From Flavobacterium haoranii (GTDB lineage: Bacteria; Bacteroidota; Bacteroidia; Flavobacteriales; Flavobacteriaceae), in NCBI RefSeq assembly GCF_009363055.1, contig NZ_CP045292.1, positions 2,108,001 through 2,172,000 on the forward strand: a DNA stretch of 64,000 bases, in the 5' to 3' direction. The notes under the pieces were generated by a model that worked only from the letters and a program-made list of their open reading frames with translations, made no database searches and was not told where the DNA came from. The first letter of the stretch is position 1; each line of letters starts with the position of its first letter. Of this stretch, positions 1 to 8,764 are shown one piece after another. A program made the translations under genes and the position numbers.

Positions 1-73
1 TTTCATTTGAATCATTTTGACATTTATATAATATAAAATCGTTTTCTATTTTAATTTCTTCAAAAGAACCCAT
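1..73 (-). CDS. N-terminal fragment of a probable AraC-type transcriptional regulator
   Basis: On the minus strand an ATG at 73 opens a frame that runs off the window edge without a stop, giving 24 residues that begin MGSFEEIKIENDF. From memory, flavobacterial genomes often carry an AraC-family helix-turn-helix regulator divergent from hemA, and its N-terminus resembles this peptide. The DNA-binding domain would lie outside the window, so nothing here proves the family. The gene diverges from the heme operon and shares a 228-base intergenic region with it. Confidence 0.5.
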   Translation of the reverse strand, partial: MGSFEEIKIENDFILYKCQNDSNE

Positions 74-301
74 AGCGATATTTTTTAAATTTGTAAAAAG
101 AAAAATATTTGTTTTTTATTTAGAACTATTCTATATAAGAAACCTTGTAAAGCCTTGTTTTATTACAAAGTTATAAAGAATTAATTTTAAAGTGTGTTTT
201 TTAAGGAAAATAACTTTAAGCGACATAAAAAGTTCTTCTAGCGTTGTTTTTATAAAGTAGTTCACATTACTTTTGTGTTACTTTTTAGGTAAGAGTACAT
301 T
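74..301. other. Divergent intergenic region between the regulator fragment and hemA
   Basis: AT-rich spacer with no supported small ORF. It holds the hemA promoter (244-275). On the minus strand it also holds CAAAGTTA at 166-173, read as TAACTTTG, which could be the -7 box for the divergent regulator. No clear -33 partner accompanies that box, so only the hemA promoter is called. Confidence 0.5.
244..275 (+). promoter_or_regulatory. Promoter of the hemA operon
   Basis: TTG at 244-246 is followed after 21 bases by TACTTTTG at 268-275. This matches the Bacteroidota sigma-A pattern of -33 TTG and -7 TAnnTTTG. It lies 26 bases upstream of the hemA ATG. Confidence 0.65.
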
Positions 302-1549
302 ATGGAGAATACTTTACACGGCAAACAACTATCTTTTTATGTTGTTGGCCTTAGTTATAAAAAAGCAGACGCTGAAATGCGCGGTAAATTTAGTCTAGAT
401 GATGCATCTAAAAATAATGTATTACACCAAGCTAAAGATGAAGGTATAGAAAGTTTATTCTTAATCTCTACTTGTAATAGGACTGAAATTTACGGTTTTG
501 CACAGCATCCCTTTCAACTAATAAAATTACTTTGCGATAATAGTCAAGGTACTGTTGAAGACTTTCAAAATGTAGCTTACATATATAAAAACAAAGAAGC
601 TATTCAACATCTATTTAAAGTCGGAACTGGTTTAGATAGTCAAATTTTAGGTGATTTCGAGATTATCTCTCAAATCAAACAAGGTTTCGTCGAAAGTAAA
701 AAATTGAACTTAGCGAATGCATATTTAGAACGTTTAACAAATGCTGTTATTCAAGCTAGTAAACGCGTTAAGAACGAAACCGAATTAAGCTCTGGCGCAA
801 CTTCAGTATCTTTTGCAGCGGTTCAATATATTATGAACAATGTTGAGAACATTGGCAATAAAAACATTTTACTTTTTGGTATTGGAAAAATAGGTAGAAA
901 TACTTGTGAGAATTTGGTAAAACATACCAAAAACGAACATATCGTATTAATAAATCGTACTAAAGAAAAAGCTGAAAAAATTGCTGGAAAGTTTAATGTA
1001 ATCGTAAAGGATTACACAAACTTACAAGAAGAAATACATAAAGCCGATGTGCTTATTGTTGCTACGGGTGCTCAAAATCCAACTGTAGATGCATCTGTTT
1101 TAAATTTAAAAAAATCATTATTAATTTTAGATTTATCGATTCCTAAAAATGTAAATGAAAATGTAAAATCTATTGAAGGTGTTACATTGTTACATATGGA
1201 TCATTTATCTCAAATTACAGATGATACATTAGAAAAAAGAAAACAATATATTCCGCAAGCAGAAGAAATAATTGAAGAAATAATTGAAGAATTTTCATCG
1301 TGGTCAAAAGCGAGAAAATTTGCTCCAACAATACATTCTTTAAAAGAAAAATTAGCTTCTATAAAACAAGCTGAATTAAATTATCAAAGAAAAAAACTCG
1401 AAAACTTTAACGAGGAACAAGCTGAAATTATTAGTAACCGAATTATCCAAAAAATTACTACTCATTTTGCAAATCATTTAAAGCAAGAAAACACTTCTGT
1501 AGATGAAAGTATTGAATGGATTGAGAAAGTATTTCAGTTAAACGACTAA
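302..1549 (+). CDS. hemA: Glutamyl-tRNA reductase
   Basis: It reduces glutamyl-tRNA(Glu) to glutamate-1-semialdehyde with NADPH, the first committed step of C5-pathway tetrapyrrole synthesis in the cytosol. The 415-residue product has the usual length. The catalytic cysteine sits in STCNRTEIYG (C58), a Rossmann motif FGIGKIGRNT lies near residue 190, and the C-terminal third is the helical dimerisation domain. It is the first gene of a heme operon with a good upstream promoter, and hemC starts 5 bases after its stop. Heme feedback control is typical of the family but no site for it is visible. Confidence 0.97.
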   Translation: MENTLHGKQLSFYVVGLSYKKADAEMRGKFSLDDASKNNVLHQAKDEGIESLFLISTCNRTEIYGFAQHPFQLIKLLCDNSQGTVEDFQNVAYIYKNKEAIQHLFKVGTGLDSQILGDFEIISQIKQGFVESKKLNLANAYLERLTNAVIQASKRVKNETELSSGATSVSFAAVQYIMNNVENIGNKNILLFGIGKIGRNTCENLVKHTKNEHIVLINRTKEKAEKIAGKFNVIVKDYTNLQEEIHKADVLIVATGAQNPTVDASVLNLKKSLLILDLSIPKNVNENVKSIEGVTLLHMDHLSQITDDTLEKRKQYIPQAEEIIEEIIEEFSSWSKARKFAPTIHSLKEKLASIKQAELNYQRKKLENFNEEQAEIISNRIIQKITTHFANHLKQENTSVDESIEWIEKVFQLND

Positions 1550-1553
1550 GATT

Positions 1554-2471
1554 TTGAAAACTATACGAATAGGTACTCGCGATAGCGAACTAGCACTTTG
1601 GCAAGCAACAACCGTTGAGAAAAAATTAAACGATTTAGGCTATAAAACTGAAATAATTGCAGTAAAATCAACAGGCGATTTAATTTTAGACAAACCTTTA
1701 TATGAATTAGGAATCACTGGCATTTTTACTAAAACATTAGATATTGCCATGATTAAAGGAGAAATCGACATTGCGGTTCATTCCATGAAAGATGTCCCTA
1801 CACTACTTCCAAAAGGAATAAAACAAACAGCAGTTTTAGAACGAGCAAATGTCTTTGATATTTTAGTTCATAAAGGAAATGTAGATTTTTTAAACACCGA
1901 AGGAACTATAGCAACTGGAAGTTTAAGAAGAAAAGCGCAGTGGTTACACAAATTTCCAAATCATATAGTTGAAGATTTAAGAGGAAATGTGAATACTCGA
2001 CTTCAAAAATTAAAAGATAACAATTGGAACGGAGCTGTTTTTGCAGCGGCTGGTTTAGAAAGAATCAATTTAAAACCCGATACTTTTATTAATTTAGATT
2101 GGATGATTCCTGCTCCAGCACAAGGAGCTATGCTAGTTGTTACCATGGAAGGAGATGCTTTTTGTGATGAAGCAATTTCAAAACTTAATCATTACGAAAC
2201 TGAAGTTTGTACAACTATAGAACGTCATTTTTTAAGAACTTTGGAAGGTGGTTGTACGGCGCCAATTGGTGCTTTGGCACAAATAGTTAACAACGAAATT
2301 CAATTTGAAGGTGTATTGTTTTCATTAGACGGAAAACAAAATTATCATATCAAAAAAAGTTGTACTTTTGATACTTATAAATCTTTTGGTGAAAAATGCG
2401 CAAATGAAATATTGAATAATGGAGGCGCGCAACTAATGGAGGAAATTCGCAAAACACTAAAGGTGAAGTAA
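1554..2471 (+). CDS. hemC: Hydroxymethylbilane synthase (porphobilinogen deaminase)
   Basis: It polymerises four porphobilinogens into hydroxymethylbilane. The 305-residue product begins at a TTG codon, chosen because KTIRIGTRDSELALWQ is the conserved N-terminus of the family and no ATG lies nearby upstream. The dipyrromethane cofactor cysteine is C234 in LEGGCTAPIG. Substrate-binding arginines are seen in GSLRRKAQW and DLRGNVNTR. It follows hemA by 4 bases, so the two are almost certainly co-transcribed and possibly translationally coupled. Confidence 0.96.
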   Translation: MKTIRIGTRDSELALWQATTVEKKLNDLGYKTEIIAVKSTGDLILDKPLYELGITGIFTKTLDIAMIKGEIDIAVHSMKDVPTLLPKGIKQTAVLERANVFDILVHKGNVDFLNTEGTIATGSLRRKAQWLHKFPNHIVEDLRGNVNTRLQKLKDNNWNGAVFAAAGLERINLKPDTFINLDWMIPAPAQGAMLVVTMEGDAFCDEAISKLNHYETEVCTTIERHFLRTLEGGCTAPIGALAQIVNNEIQFEGVLFSLDGKQNYHIKKSCTFDTYKSFGEKCANEILNNGGAQLMEEIRKTLKVK

Positions 2472-2481
2472 TTTACTTATA

Positions 2482-4224
2482 ATGGAAAGAGAATCCTTAC
2501 TCAATTATATTATTCGGTTTTTTGACTTAATCGTTTTACTATTTATAGTTTTTGATTTTGGTTACGATTTTCAAGAAAACTTCAACACACCACATGTAAT
2601 AGGATTAGTGTTTTTAACATTAGGCCTTCTTGGTTTCAATACTTTTAAATTCTTTAAATACAAATATAAAAGCAACCGAAAAGTAGCTTTTGTAAACATG
2701 GTTATTTTAACCTCTTTACTTTTTGTCTCTGGTATTATTGCTGTTTTAAATAGTGATTTTAGTGGTGATTATATACTTCAAAAAGCAAAGCCAATTCTAG
2801 AAGGCGGACTTATTTTCTATTTTTTATTACGCCTTTTGGTATTAGTTCGTCATATTTATGATATTTACTTTAATCCCGCAATTGTATTTGTAGGAAGTTT
2901 TATAATTCTAGCCTTAACAGGAGCATTTTTATTAATGCTACCTAGTGCAACAGCTCACGGAATCTCTTTTACAAATGCTTTGTTTACAGCAACAAGTGCA
3001 GTTTGTGTAACCGGATTAGCTGTGGTGGACACTGCAAATGATTTTACATTCGTAGGTCAATCTATCATTTTAGTAATGATACAATTAGGAGGAATTGGAA
3101 TTTTAACCTTTACCTCTTTCTTCGCCTTTTTCTTTAGAGGTAGTTCAAGTTTTAAAGAAGGTTTAAATACTCGCGACTTTATTGCTCATGAAGGTTTAAA
3201 AGATGTTTTTAGAGCTGCATTAAATGTTGTGATTTTTACATTAAGTGTCGAAATTGTTGGAGCTATTTTTATTTACACTTCTATACTTGATGTAGATGCA
3301 ATAGATAACAAAATTTATTTTTCAATTTTCCATTCTATCTCCGCGTTTTGTAATGCTGGTTTCTCTATTCTTTCTTCTGGCTTATATGATGAAAGTATTA
3401 GATTCCATTATTATTTCCAATGGATTATTATGACCTTAATTATTTTTGGTGGTTTAGGTCACAACATTGTATTTAATTTCTATCAATACATAAAAACATA
3501 TTTCACAGAATTTTGCGACAGTAAACTTATTCATAAAGACATTAGAATTATTACGCTTAATACTAAAATTGTAATTTATACAACATTAATCTTATTAATT
3601 GGCGGTTGGATCTTTTTATACATATCAGAATACAACGATACCTTAATGATGCATAAAACAGTTTTTGGTAAACTTACAACAGCTGCTTTTAATTCGGTAA
3701 CACCAAGAACTGCAGGGTTTAATGTAATCGATTTTACTCAAATGACATTGCCATCATTATTATTCATAATATTTTTAATGTGGATTGGTGCTTCGCCTGC
3801 GTCAACTGGTGGTGGTATTAAAACAAGTACCTTTGCAATTGCAACGCTAAATATTATTATGATTGCAAGAGGAAAAAGTAGAATTCAATTACTAGGTAGA
3901 AGAATTACTGCCGAATCTACTTTACGTGCATTTGCAATTTTATGTATTTCATTAATTGTTATAGGTGTTGCTATTATGGCGCTTCTTATTTTTGAACCAA
4001 AAGGAACGCCATTAATCACAGTAGCTTTCGAATGTTTTTCTGCATACAGTACCGTTGGTTTAAGTCTAAATTTCACACCAACATTAACTGAACCTAGTAA
4101 ATATGTTCTTATTGCAGTTATGTTTATTGGAAGAATTGGTATGCTCAACTTAATGATTGGTTTATTACGTCAAATGAACCATCAGTTTTATGAGTATCCA
4201 AAAGAAAATATATTGATTAACTAA
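2482..4224 (+). CDS. trkH: TrkH/KtrB-type potassium channel subunit
   Basis: Inner-membrane potassium translocation subunit of 580 residues. An N-terminal extension of four or so hydrophobic segments (residues 1-130) precedes the channel core. The four M1-P-M2 repeats carry selectivity-filter segments CVTGL, CNAGF, RTAGF and STVGL, the conserved glycine being present in all four. It is followed 11 bases later by its TrkA partner. Its position between hemC and hemD is unexpected: the heme genes on both sides are spaced like one operon. I infer co-transcription with heme synthesis. No separate promoter is evident in the 10-base gap after hemC. Confidence 0.92.
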   Translation: MERESLLNYIIRFFDLIVLLFIVFDFGYDFQENFNTPHVIGLVFLTLGLLGFNTFKFFKYKYKSNRKVAFVNMVILTSLLFVSGIIAVLNSDFSGDYILQKAKPILEGGLIFYFLLRLLVLVRHIYDIYFNPAIVFVGSFIILALTGAFLLMLPSATAHGISFTNALFTATSAVCVTGLAVVDTANDFTFVGQSIILVMIQLGGIGILTFTSFFAFFFRGSSSFKEGLNTRDFIAHEGLKDVFRAALNVVIFTLSVEIVGAIFIYTSILDVDAIDNKIYFSIFHSISAFCNAGFSILSSGLYDESIRFHYYFQWIIMTLIIFGGLGHNIVFNFYQYIKTYFTEFCDSKLIHKDIRIITLNTKIVIYTTLILLIGGWIFLYISEYNDTLMMHKTVFGKLTTAAFNSVTPRTAGFNVIDFTQMTLPSLLFIIFLMWIGASPASTGGGIKTSTFAIATLNIIMIARGKSRIQLLGRRITAESTLRAFAILCISLIVIGVAIMALLIFEPKGTPLITVAFECFSAYSTVGLSLNFTPTLTEPSKYVLIAVMFIGRIGMLNLMIGLLRQMNHQFYEYPKENILIN

Positions 4225-4235
4225 TTACATTATAT

Positions 4236-4943
4236 ATGAAAATCATTGTTTTTGGATTGGGAAATTTCGGAATGTCGCTTTCATTAAGTTTGACAGAAAC
4301 CGGAAATGAGGTGATTGGAATTGACAAAAACATGGAAAAAGTAAATCTGGTTAAAGATAAAATTTCCCATGCTATTTGTATGGATTCAACAAATGAATTG
4401 GCCTATGAAGCGGTTCCTTTAAAAGATGCCGACAAAGTAGTTGTTGCTATTGGTGAAAACGAAGGTGCTGCTATTATTACAACAGCTATCATTAAAAAGT
4501 TAAGCGATGTAAAAATTATTAGCCGTGCCTTATCTCCTATTCACGATACAGTACTAGAAGCAATGGGGATTCAGAGTATAATTCACCCTGAACAAGAATC
4601 AGCAGATCGTTTAACTAAACAAATAAATTTTAAATCGACACTAGAAAATTATCAGTTAGACGACAATTTTACGATTTCGGAAGTATTGGCAAAACCAGAG
4701 TTTTTTGGTAAAAATTTACAAGAATTAGATTCTATAGATAAATATCATTTAACCTTAATTACCATTATTCGCAAACGCGAAAAACGTAATTTAATTGGTA
4801 AAAAAACAATTAAAAAAGAAAGTATTGGACGACCAATGCCAGATACAATAATCGAACAAGGTGATATTTTGGTTGTATATGGAAACAATAAAAATATTGA
4901 GTTCTATTGCCAAGATCAAGAAGAACATGAAATAAGAAAATAA
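4236..4943 (+). CDS. trkA: TrkA/KtrA-type potassium uptake regulatory protein
   Basis: Cytosolic gating ring subunit of 235 residues for the TrkH channel. The N-terminal RCK domain has the nucleotide-binding GLGNFG motif (residues 7-12), with acidic D25 after the second strand. The C-terminal TrkA_C (RCK_C) domain occupies roughly residues 140-228. ATP/ADP or NAD(H) binding is expected from the family. Its TAA stop overlaps the ATG of hemD by one base (TAATG), which places the potassium pair inside the heme transcription unit. Confidence 0.92.
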   Translation: MKIIVFGLGNFGMSLSLSLTETGNEVIGIDKNMEKVNLVKDKISHAICMDSTNELAYEAVPLKDADKVVVAIGENEGAAIITTAIIKKLSDVKIISRALSPIHDTVLEAMGIQSIIHPEQESADRLTKQINFKSTLENYQLDDNFTISEVLAKPEFFGKNLQELDSIDKYHLTLITIIRKREKRNLIGKKTIKKESIGRPMPDTIIEQGDILVVYGNNKNIEFYCQDQEEHEIRK

Positions 4944-5595
4944 TGAAAACCATTCTTTCCACTAAAAAACTTACAGAAAAACTCAAGGTTAAACTTGAAA
5001 ACAAAGGTTTTTTGGTAGTCGAAAAGAAATTCATTAAAACAAAAACTATAAAGTTTTCCATAGAAAACCTCAACGAAAATTTAATTTTTACGAGTAAAAA
5101 TGCAGTTAAAAGCATACTTACTCTTAAGAAAGAAATTAGCAACAAGAAGGTTTTTTGTGTAGGAAGCAAAACCAAAAAGTTATTAGAGAAAAATGGTTTT
5201 GAGGTAATTGCTTCTGCTGAAAATGCTAAAGACTTAGCCGAAAAAATAAGTCAAGATTTTTCTTCTTTACATTTTACTTTTTTTGTGGTACCATTAGAAA
5301 AGCAACGTTACCGCAAATACTAAAGAAAAACAACATAGAACTAAATGAAATTGTAGTTTACAAAACGGTTTTAAAACCACATAAAATAGAAACTAAAATA
5401 GATGGTATATTATTTTTTAGTCCTTCTGCCATAGAAAGTTTTTTACAAGAAAACGAACTAAACGAAACCATTTGCTTTTGCATAGGAAACACAACAGCAG
5501 AAAGCTTAAAAAATAAAACAGACAAAATTATCGTCTCAAAAAAGGCTACGATTGAAGCCTTAATTAAAAAATGTATAAAATATTATAAAGAGTAA
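4943..5595 (+). CDS. hemD: Uroporphyrinogen-III synthase, frameshifted at a T run
   Basis: It cyclises hydroxymethylbilane to uroporphyrinogen III. The first frame encodes 126 residues and stops at 5323. The -1 frame continues without a break to a TAA at 5593-5595. The switch maps to a run of seven T at 5278-5284. An eighth T gives [20 protein letters not shown] and a normal-length protein of about 217 residues. Sequence conservation across HemD is weak, but the location between hemC and hemE, the length and the FFCG segment support the call. Homopolymer undercall is the simplest explanation. A genuine mutation or slippage is possible, since the pathway needs this enzyme. Confidence 0.85.
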
Positions 5596-5596
5596 A

Positions 5597-6622
5597 ATGA
5601 TACAAAACGATTTATTTTTAAAAGCCTTAAATAATGAAACTGTTGAACGTCCACCAGTTTGGATGATGCGTCAAGCAGGTAGATATTTGCCAGAATTTAG
5701 AGCATTACGCGAAAAATATGATTTCTTTACACGTTGTAAAACTCCCGAATTAGCTTCGGAAATTACAGTACAACCTATTCGTATTGTAAAGCCCGATGCA
5801 GCTATTTTATTTTCAGATATTTTAGTAGTTCCTCAAGCAATGGGAATTGATGTAGAATTAGAAGATGGAATTGGACCAATTATCCCAAACCCAATTCGTT
5901 CATTAAAAGATATAGAGCAAGTGCGCATTCCAGATATCAATGAAAGTTTAGGTTATGTAATGGATGCTATCGACATGACAAAAGAAATGTTGAACAACGA
6001 AGTGCCTTTAATTGGTTTCGCAGGTTCGCCTTGGACAATCTTTTGTTATGCTGTGGAAGGAAAAGGTTCTAAAAGCTACGATAAGGCCAAAGGGTTCTGC
6101 TTTTCAGAACCGGTTGCAGCACACTTATTATTGCAAAAAATAACCGATACAACAATTGCCTATTTAAAAGAAAAAGTGAAACACGGCGTAAATGCGGTTC
6201 AAATTTTTGATTCTTGGGGCGGAATGTTATCACCAACAGACTATCAAGAATTTTCTTGGCAATATATTAACCAAATTGTAGAAGCATTAGCGCCAGAAAC
6301 GAAAGTAATTGTTTTCGGAAAAGGATGTTGGTTTGCCTTAAACGACATGGCAAAATCAAAAGCTTCTGCATTAGGTGTAGATTGGACGTGTTCGCCTAAA
6401 AATGCACGTTATTTAACAGGTGGAAAAATCACGTTACAAGGTAATTTCGATCCAAGTCGTTTGTTATCTCCAATTCCAACCATCAAGAAAATGGTTCATG
6501 AAATGATTGACGAATTCGGAAAAGACAATTACATCGTAAACCTTGGTCACGGAATTTTACCAAACATTCCTGTAGATCATGCTAAGGCATTTGTTGAAGC
6601 GGTTAAAGAATATGGAAAGTAG
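5597..6622 (+). CDS. hemE: Uroporphyrinogen decarboxylase
   Basis: It removes four carboxyl groups from uroporphyrinogen III to give coproporphyrinogen III. The 341-residue protein has the family signature [17 protein letters not shown] near the N-terminus, the substrate-binding [12 protein letters not shown] segment, and GNFDP and NLGHGI motifs near the C-terminus. The start lies one base after the restored hemD stop, consistent with operonic translation. No internal defects are seen. Confidence 0.97.
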   Translation: MIQNDLFLKALNNETVERPPVWMMRQAGRYLPEFRALREKYDFFTRCKTPELASEITVQPIRIVKPDAAILFSDILVVPQAMGIDVELEDGIGPIIPNPIRSLKDIEQVRIPDINESLGYVMDAIDMTKEMLNNEVPLIGFAGSPWTIFCYAVEGKGSKSYDKAKGFCFSEPVAAHLLLQKITDTTIAYLKEKVKHGVNAVQIFDSWGGMLSPTDYQEFSWQYINQIVEALAPETKVIVFGKGCWFALNDMAKSKASALGVDWTCSPKNARYLTGGKITLQGNFDPSRLLSPIPTIKKMVHEMIDEFGKDNYIVNLGHGILPNIPVDHAKAFVEAVKEYGK

Positions 6623-6647
6623 CAAAACAGTCTTGGTCTCAGTATTC

Positions 6648-6685
6648 AAAACTGCGACTGAAAACTGCGACTGAAAACTGAAAAC
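6648..6685 (+). repeat. 13-base tandem repeat in the hemE-hemF spacer
   Basis: Two perfect copies of AAAACTGCGACTG (6648-6660 and 6661-6673) are followed by a partial copy, AAAACTG AAAAC, that ends exactly at the hemF ATG. Degenerate relatives of this unit (cagtattcagttttc) recur at 31878-31890. From memory, this kind of intergenic sequence is common in Flavobacterium. No function is evident. Confidence 0.7.
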
Positions 6686-7588
6686 ATGAAAAATAAATTT
6701 TACGCCTACATACAACAATTACAAGATCAAATCTGTAAAGGATTAGAAGATATTGATGGCAAAGCCAAATTTCAGGAAGATCTTTGGGAACGACCAGAAG
6801 GCGGTGGCGGAAGAACACGTGTTATTGAAAACGGAGACGTTTTTGAAAAAGGCGGTGTAAATATTTCGGCAGTTCATGGTAAATTGCCTGATACCATGCA
6901 AAAAATGTTCGGTGTAGGAGAAGCCGATTTTTTTGCTTGCGGACTGAGTTTGGTGATTCATCCTAAAAGTCCGATGGTGCCAACAGTTCATGCTAATTGG
7001 CGTTACTTTGAAATGTATGACGAAAATGGTAATGTCATCAACCAGTGGTTTGGCGGTGGGCAAGATTTAACGCCTTATTATTTGTTTGAAGAAGATGCCA
7101 AACATTTTCACCAAACATGTAAAACCGCTTGTGATTATCACAACCCAGAATTTTATCCTTTGTATAAAAAGAAATGTGACGAATATTTCTGGAACACACA
7201 CAGAAATGAAGCACGCGGAATTGGCGGATTATTCTTTGATTATTTAAAGGAAAGCGAAGACATGAAAATGGAAGATTGGTACAACTTTGTGACTGAAGTT
7301 GGGAATAGTTTTCTTGAAGCCTATTTGCCAATAGTTGAACGAAGAAAAGATTTATCCTATTCGGAAGCCAACAGAACTTGGCAAGAAATACGTCGTGGTC
7401 GTTATGTAGAATTCAATTTGGTGCATGATAAAGGAACCTTATTTGGTTTAAAGACCAACGGAAGAATAGAAAGTATTTTGATGAGTTTGCCTCCACATGT
7501 GCAATGGGTGTATAATCATCATCCCGAAACTGGAAGTGAAGAAGAAAAATTATTAAAAATTTTAAAAGAACCTATTGATTGGATATAA
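6686..7588 (+). CDS. hemF: Oxygen-dependent coproporphyrinogen-III oxidase
   Basis: It uses molecular oxygen to convert coproporphyrinogen III to protoporphyrinogen IX, so the host makes heme aerobically. The 300-residue protein shows the HemF hallmarks: GGGGRTRVIENGDVFEKGGVN near residues 39-59, TVHANWRYFE, WFGGGQDLTPYY, and a conserved RRGRYVEFNLVHDKGT segment. Whether an anaerobic HemN is also present cannot be told from this window. It lies 63 bases after hemE across a short tandem repeat. Confidence 0.97.
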   Translation: MKNKFYAYIQQLQDQICKGLEDIDGKAKFQEDLWERPEGGGGRTRVIENGDVFEKGGVNISAVHGKLPDTMQKMFGVGEADFFACGLSLVIHPKSPMVPTVHANWRYFEMYDENGNVINQWFGGGQDLTPYYLFEEDAKHFHQTCKTACDYHNPEFYPLYKKKCDEYFWNTHRNEARGIGGLFFDYLKESEDMKMEDWYNFVTEVGNSFLEAYLPIVERRKDLSYSEANRTWQEIRRGRYVEFNLVHDKGTLFGLKTNGRIESILMSLPPHVQWVYNHHPETGSEEEKLLKILKEPIDWI

Positions 7589-7621
7589 TTATTCATTGTC
7601 AATTATAAATTATCAATTATT

Positions 7622-8620
7622 ATGTTTCCATTACAAAGAGGCAGAAGATTAAGAATAAACGAAAGTATTCGTTCCATAGTTAGAGAAACCAGTTTAAGTC
7701 CAGCCGACTTTATGTTTCCTATGTTCGTTATGGAAGGCAAAAACAGTAAAGTAGAAATACCATCAATGCCAGGTATTTTTCGTCGTACACTAGATTTAAC
7801 AGTTGAAGAAGTTAAAGAATTATATGCTTTAGGAATTAGAGCTGTTAATATTTATGTAAAAGTTAGCGATGATTTAAAAGACAATACTGGAAAAGAAGCT
7901 TGGAACGACAATGGTTTGATGCAAAGAGCCATTCGTGCCATCAAAGCGGCTTGTCCAGAAATGATTGTAATGCCAGATGTGGCTTTAGACCCTTATTCGA
8001 TTTATGGCCATGATGGAATTATTGAAAAAGGCGATGTAGCAAATGATGCCACCAATGATGCTTTAGTAAAAATGGCGGTTTCACATGCACAAGCTGGTGC
8101 CGATTTTGTTGCGCCAAGTGACATGATGGATGGTCGTGTGTTGCGTTTACGTCAAGGTTTAGATGCTGCTGGATTTCATAATGTTGGCATTATGAGTTAT
8201 TCAGCTAAATATGCTTCGGCATTTTATGGTCCGTTTCGTGATGCTTTGGATTCGGCTCCAAAAGATGCTGATGTAGAAGTACCAAAAGACAAAAAAACGT
8301 ATCAAATGGATTACGCCAACAGAATTGAAGCAGTAAAAGAAGCACTTTGGGATGTGGAAGAAGGCGCCGATATGGTCATGGTAAAACCGGGAATTGCTTA
8401 TTTGGATATCGTTCGTGAAGTAAAAAATGCAGTAGATGTTCCAGTAACGGTTTTCCATGTTTCGGGAGAATATGCTATGATTAAAGCGGCTTCAGAAAGA
8501 GGTTGGTTAGATCACGATAAAATTATGATGGAACAATTAATGTGTATCAAACGTGCTGGTGCTAGTTTAATTTCTACCTATTTTGCAAAAGAAGCTGCAA
8601 TACTTCTGAACCAAAAATAA
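7622..8620 (+). CDS. hemB: Delta-aminolevulinic acid dehydratase (porphobilinogen synthase)
   Basis: It condenses two 5-aminolevulinates to porphobilinogen. The product is 332 residues. Schiff-base lysines are predicted at K196 (SYSAKYASAFYG) and K255 (VMVKPGIAYLD). The segment that supplies three zinc-binding cysteines in zinc-type enzymes here reads DVALDPYSIYGHDG with no cysteine, which indicates the zinc-independent, magnesium-type subclass. It is the last gene of the heme unit and is followed by a strong terminator hairpin. The biosynthetic order is not followed: the second enzyme of the pathway is encoded last. Confidence 0.97.
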   Translation: MFPLQRGRRLRINESIRSIVRETSLSPADFMFPMFVMEGKNSKVEIPSMPGIFRRTLDLTVEEVKELYALGIRAVNIYVKVSDDLKDNTGKEAWNDNGLMQRAIRAIKAACPEMIVMPDVALDPYSIYGHDGIIEKGDVANDATNDALVKMAVSHAQAGADFVAPSDMMDGRVLRLRQGLDAAGFHNVGIMSYSAKYASAFYGPFRDALDSAPKDADVEVPKDKKTYQMDYANRIEAVKEALWDVEEGADMVMVKPGIAYLDIVREVKNAVDVPVTVFHVSGEYAMIKAASERGWLDHDKIMMEQLMCIKRAGASLISTYFAKEAAILLNQK

Positions 8621-8661
8621 TTACTATTTAATATCTTATAAATGAAACCTACAAGTAAATG

Positions 8662-8692
8662 AAACCTACAAGCCTTACTTGTAGGTTTTTTT
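8662..8692 (+). terminator. Terminator after hemB
   Basis: An 11-bp perfect stem (AAACCTACAAG and CTTGTAGGTTT) encloses a 5-base loop, and the T run extends four bases beyond the stem. The upstream arm is also directly duplicated (8640-8655 and 8657-8672). The stem resembles the REP-like palindromes near 34000, so it may be a co-opted copy. Confidence 0.85.
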
Positions 8693-8764
8693 ATGAATGA
8701 TTTGTTAAGTTATTTGAAATAATTTGAAAATTGAGTATTTTAGTTATCAGCAAATTTATCCTAA

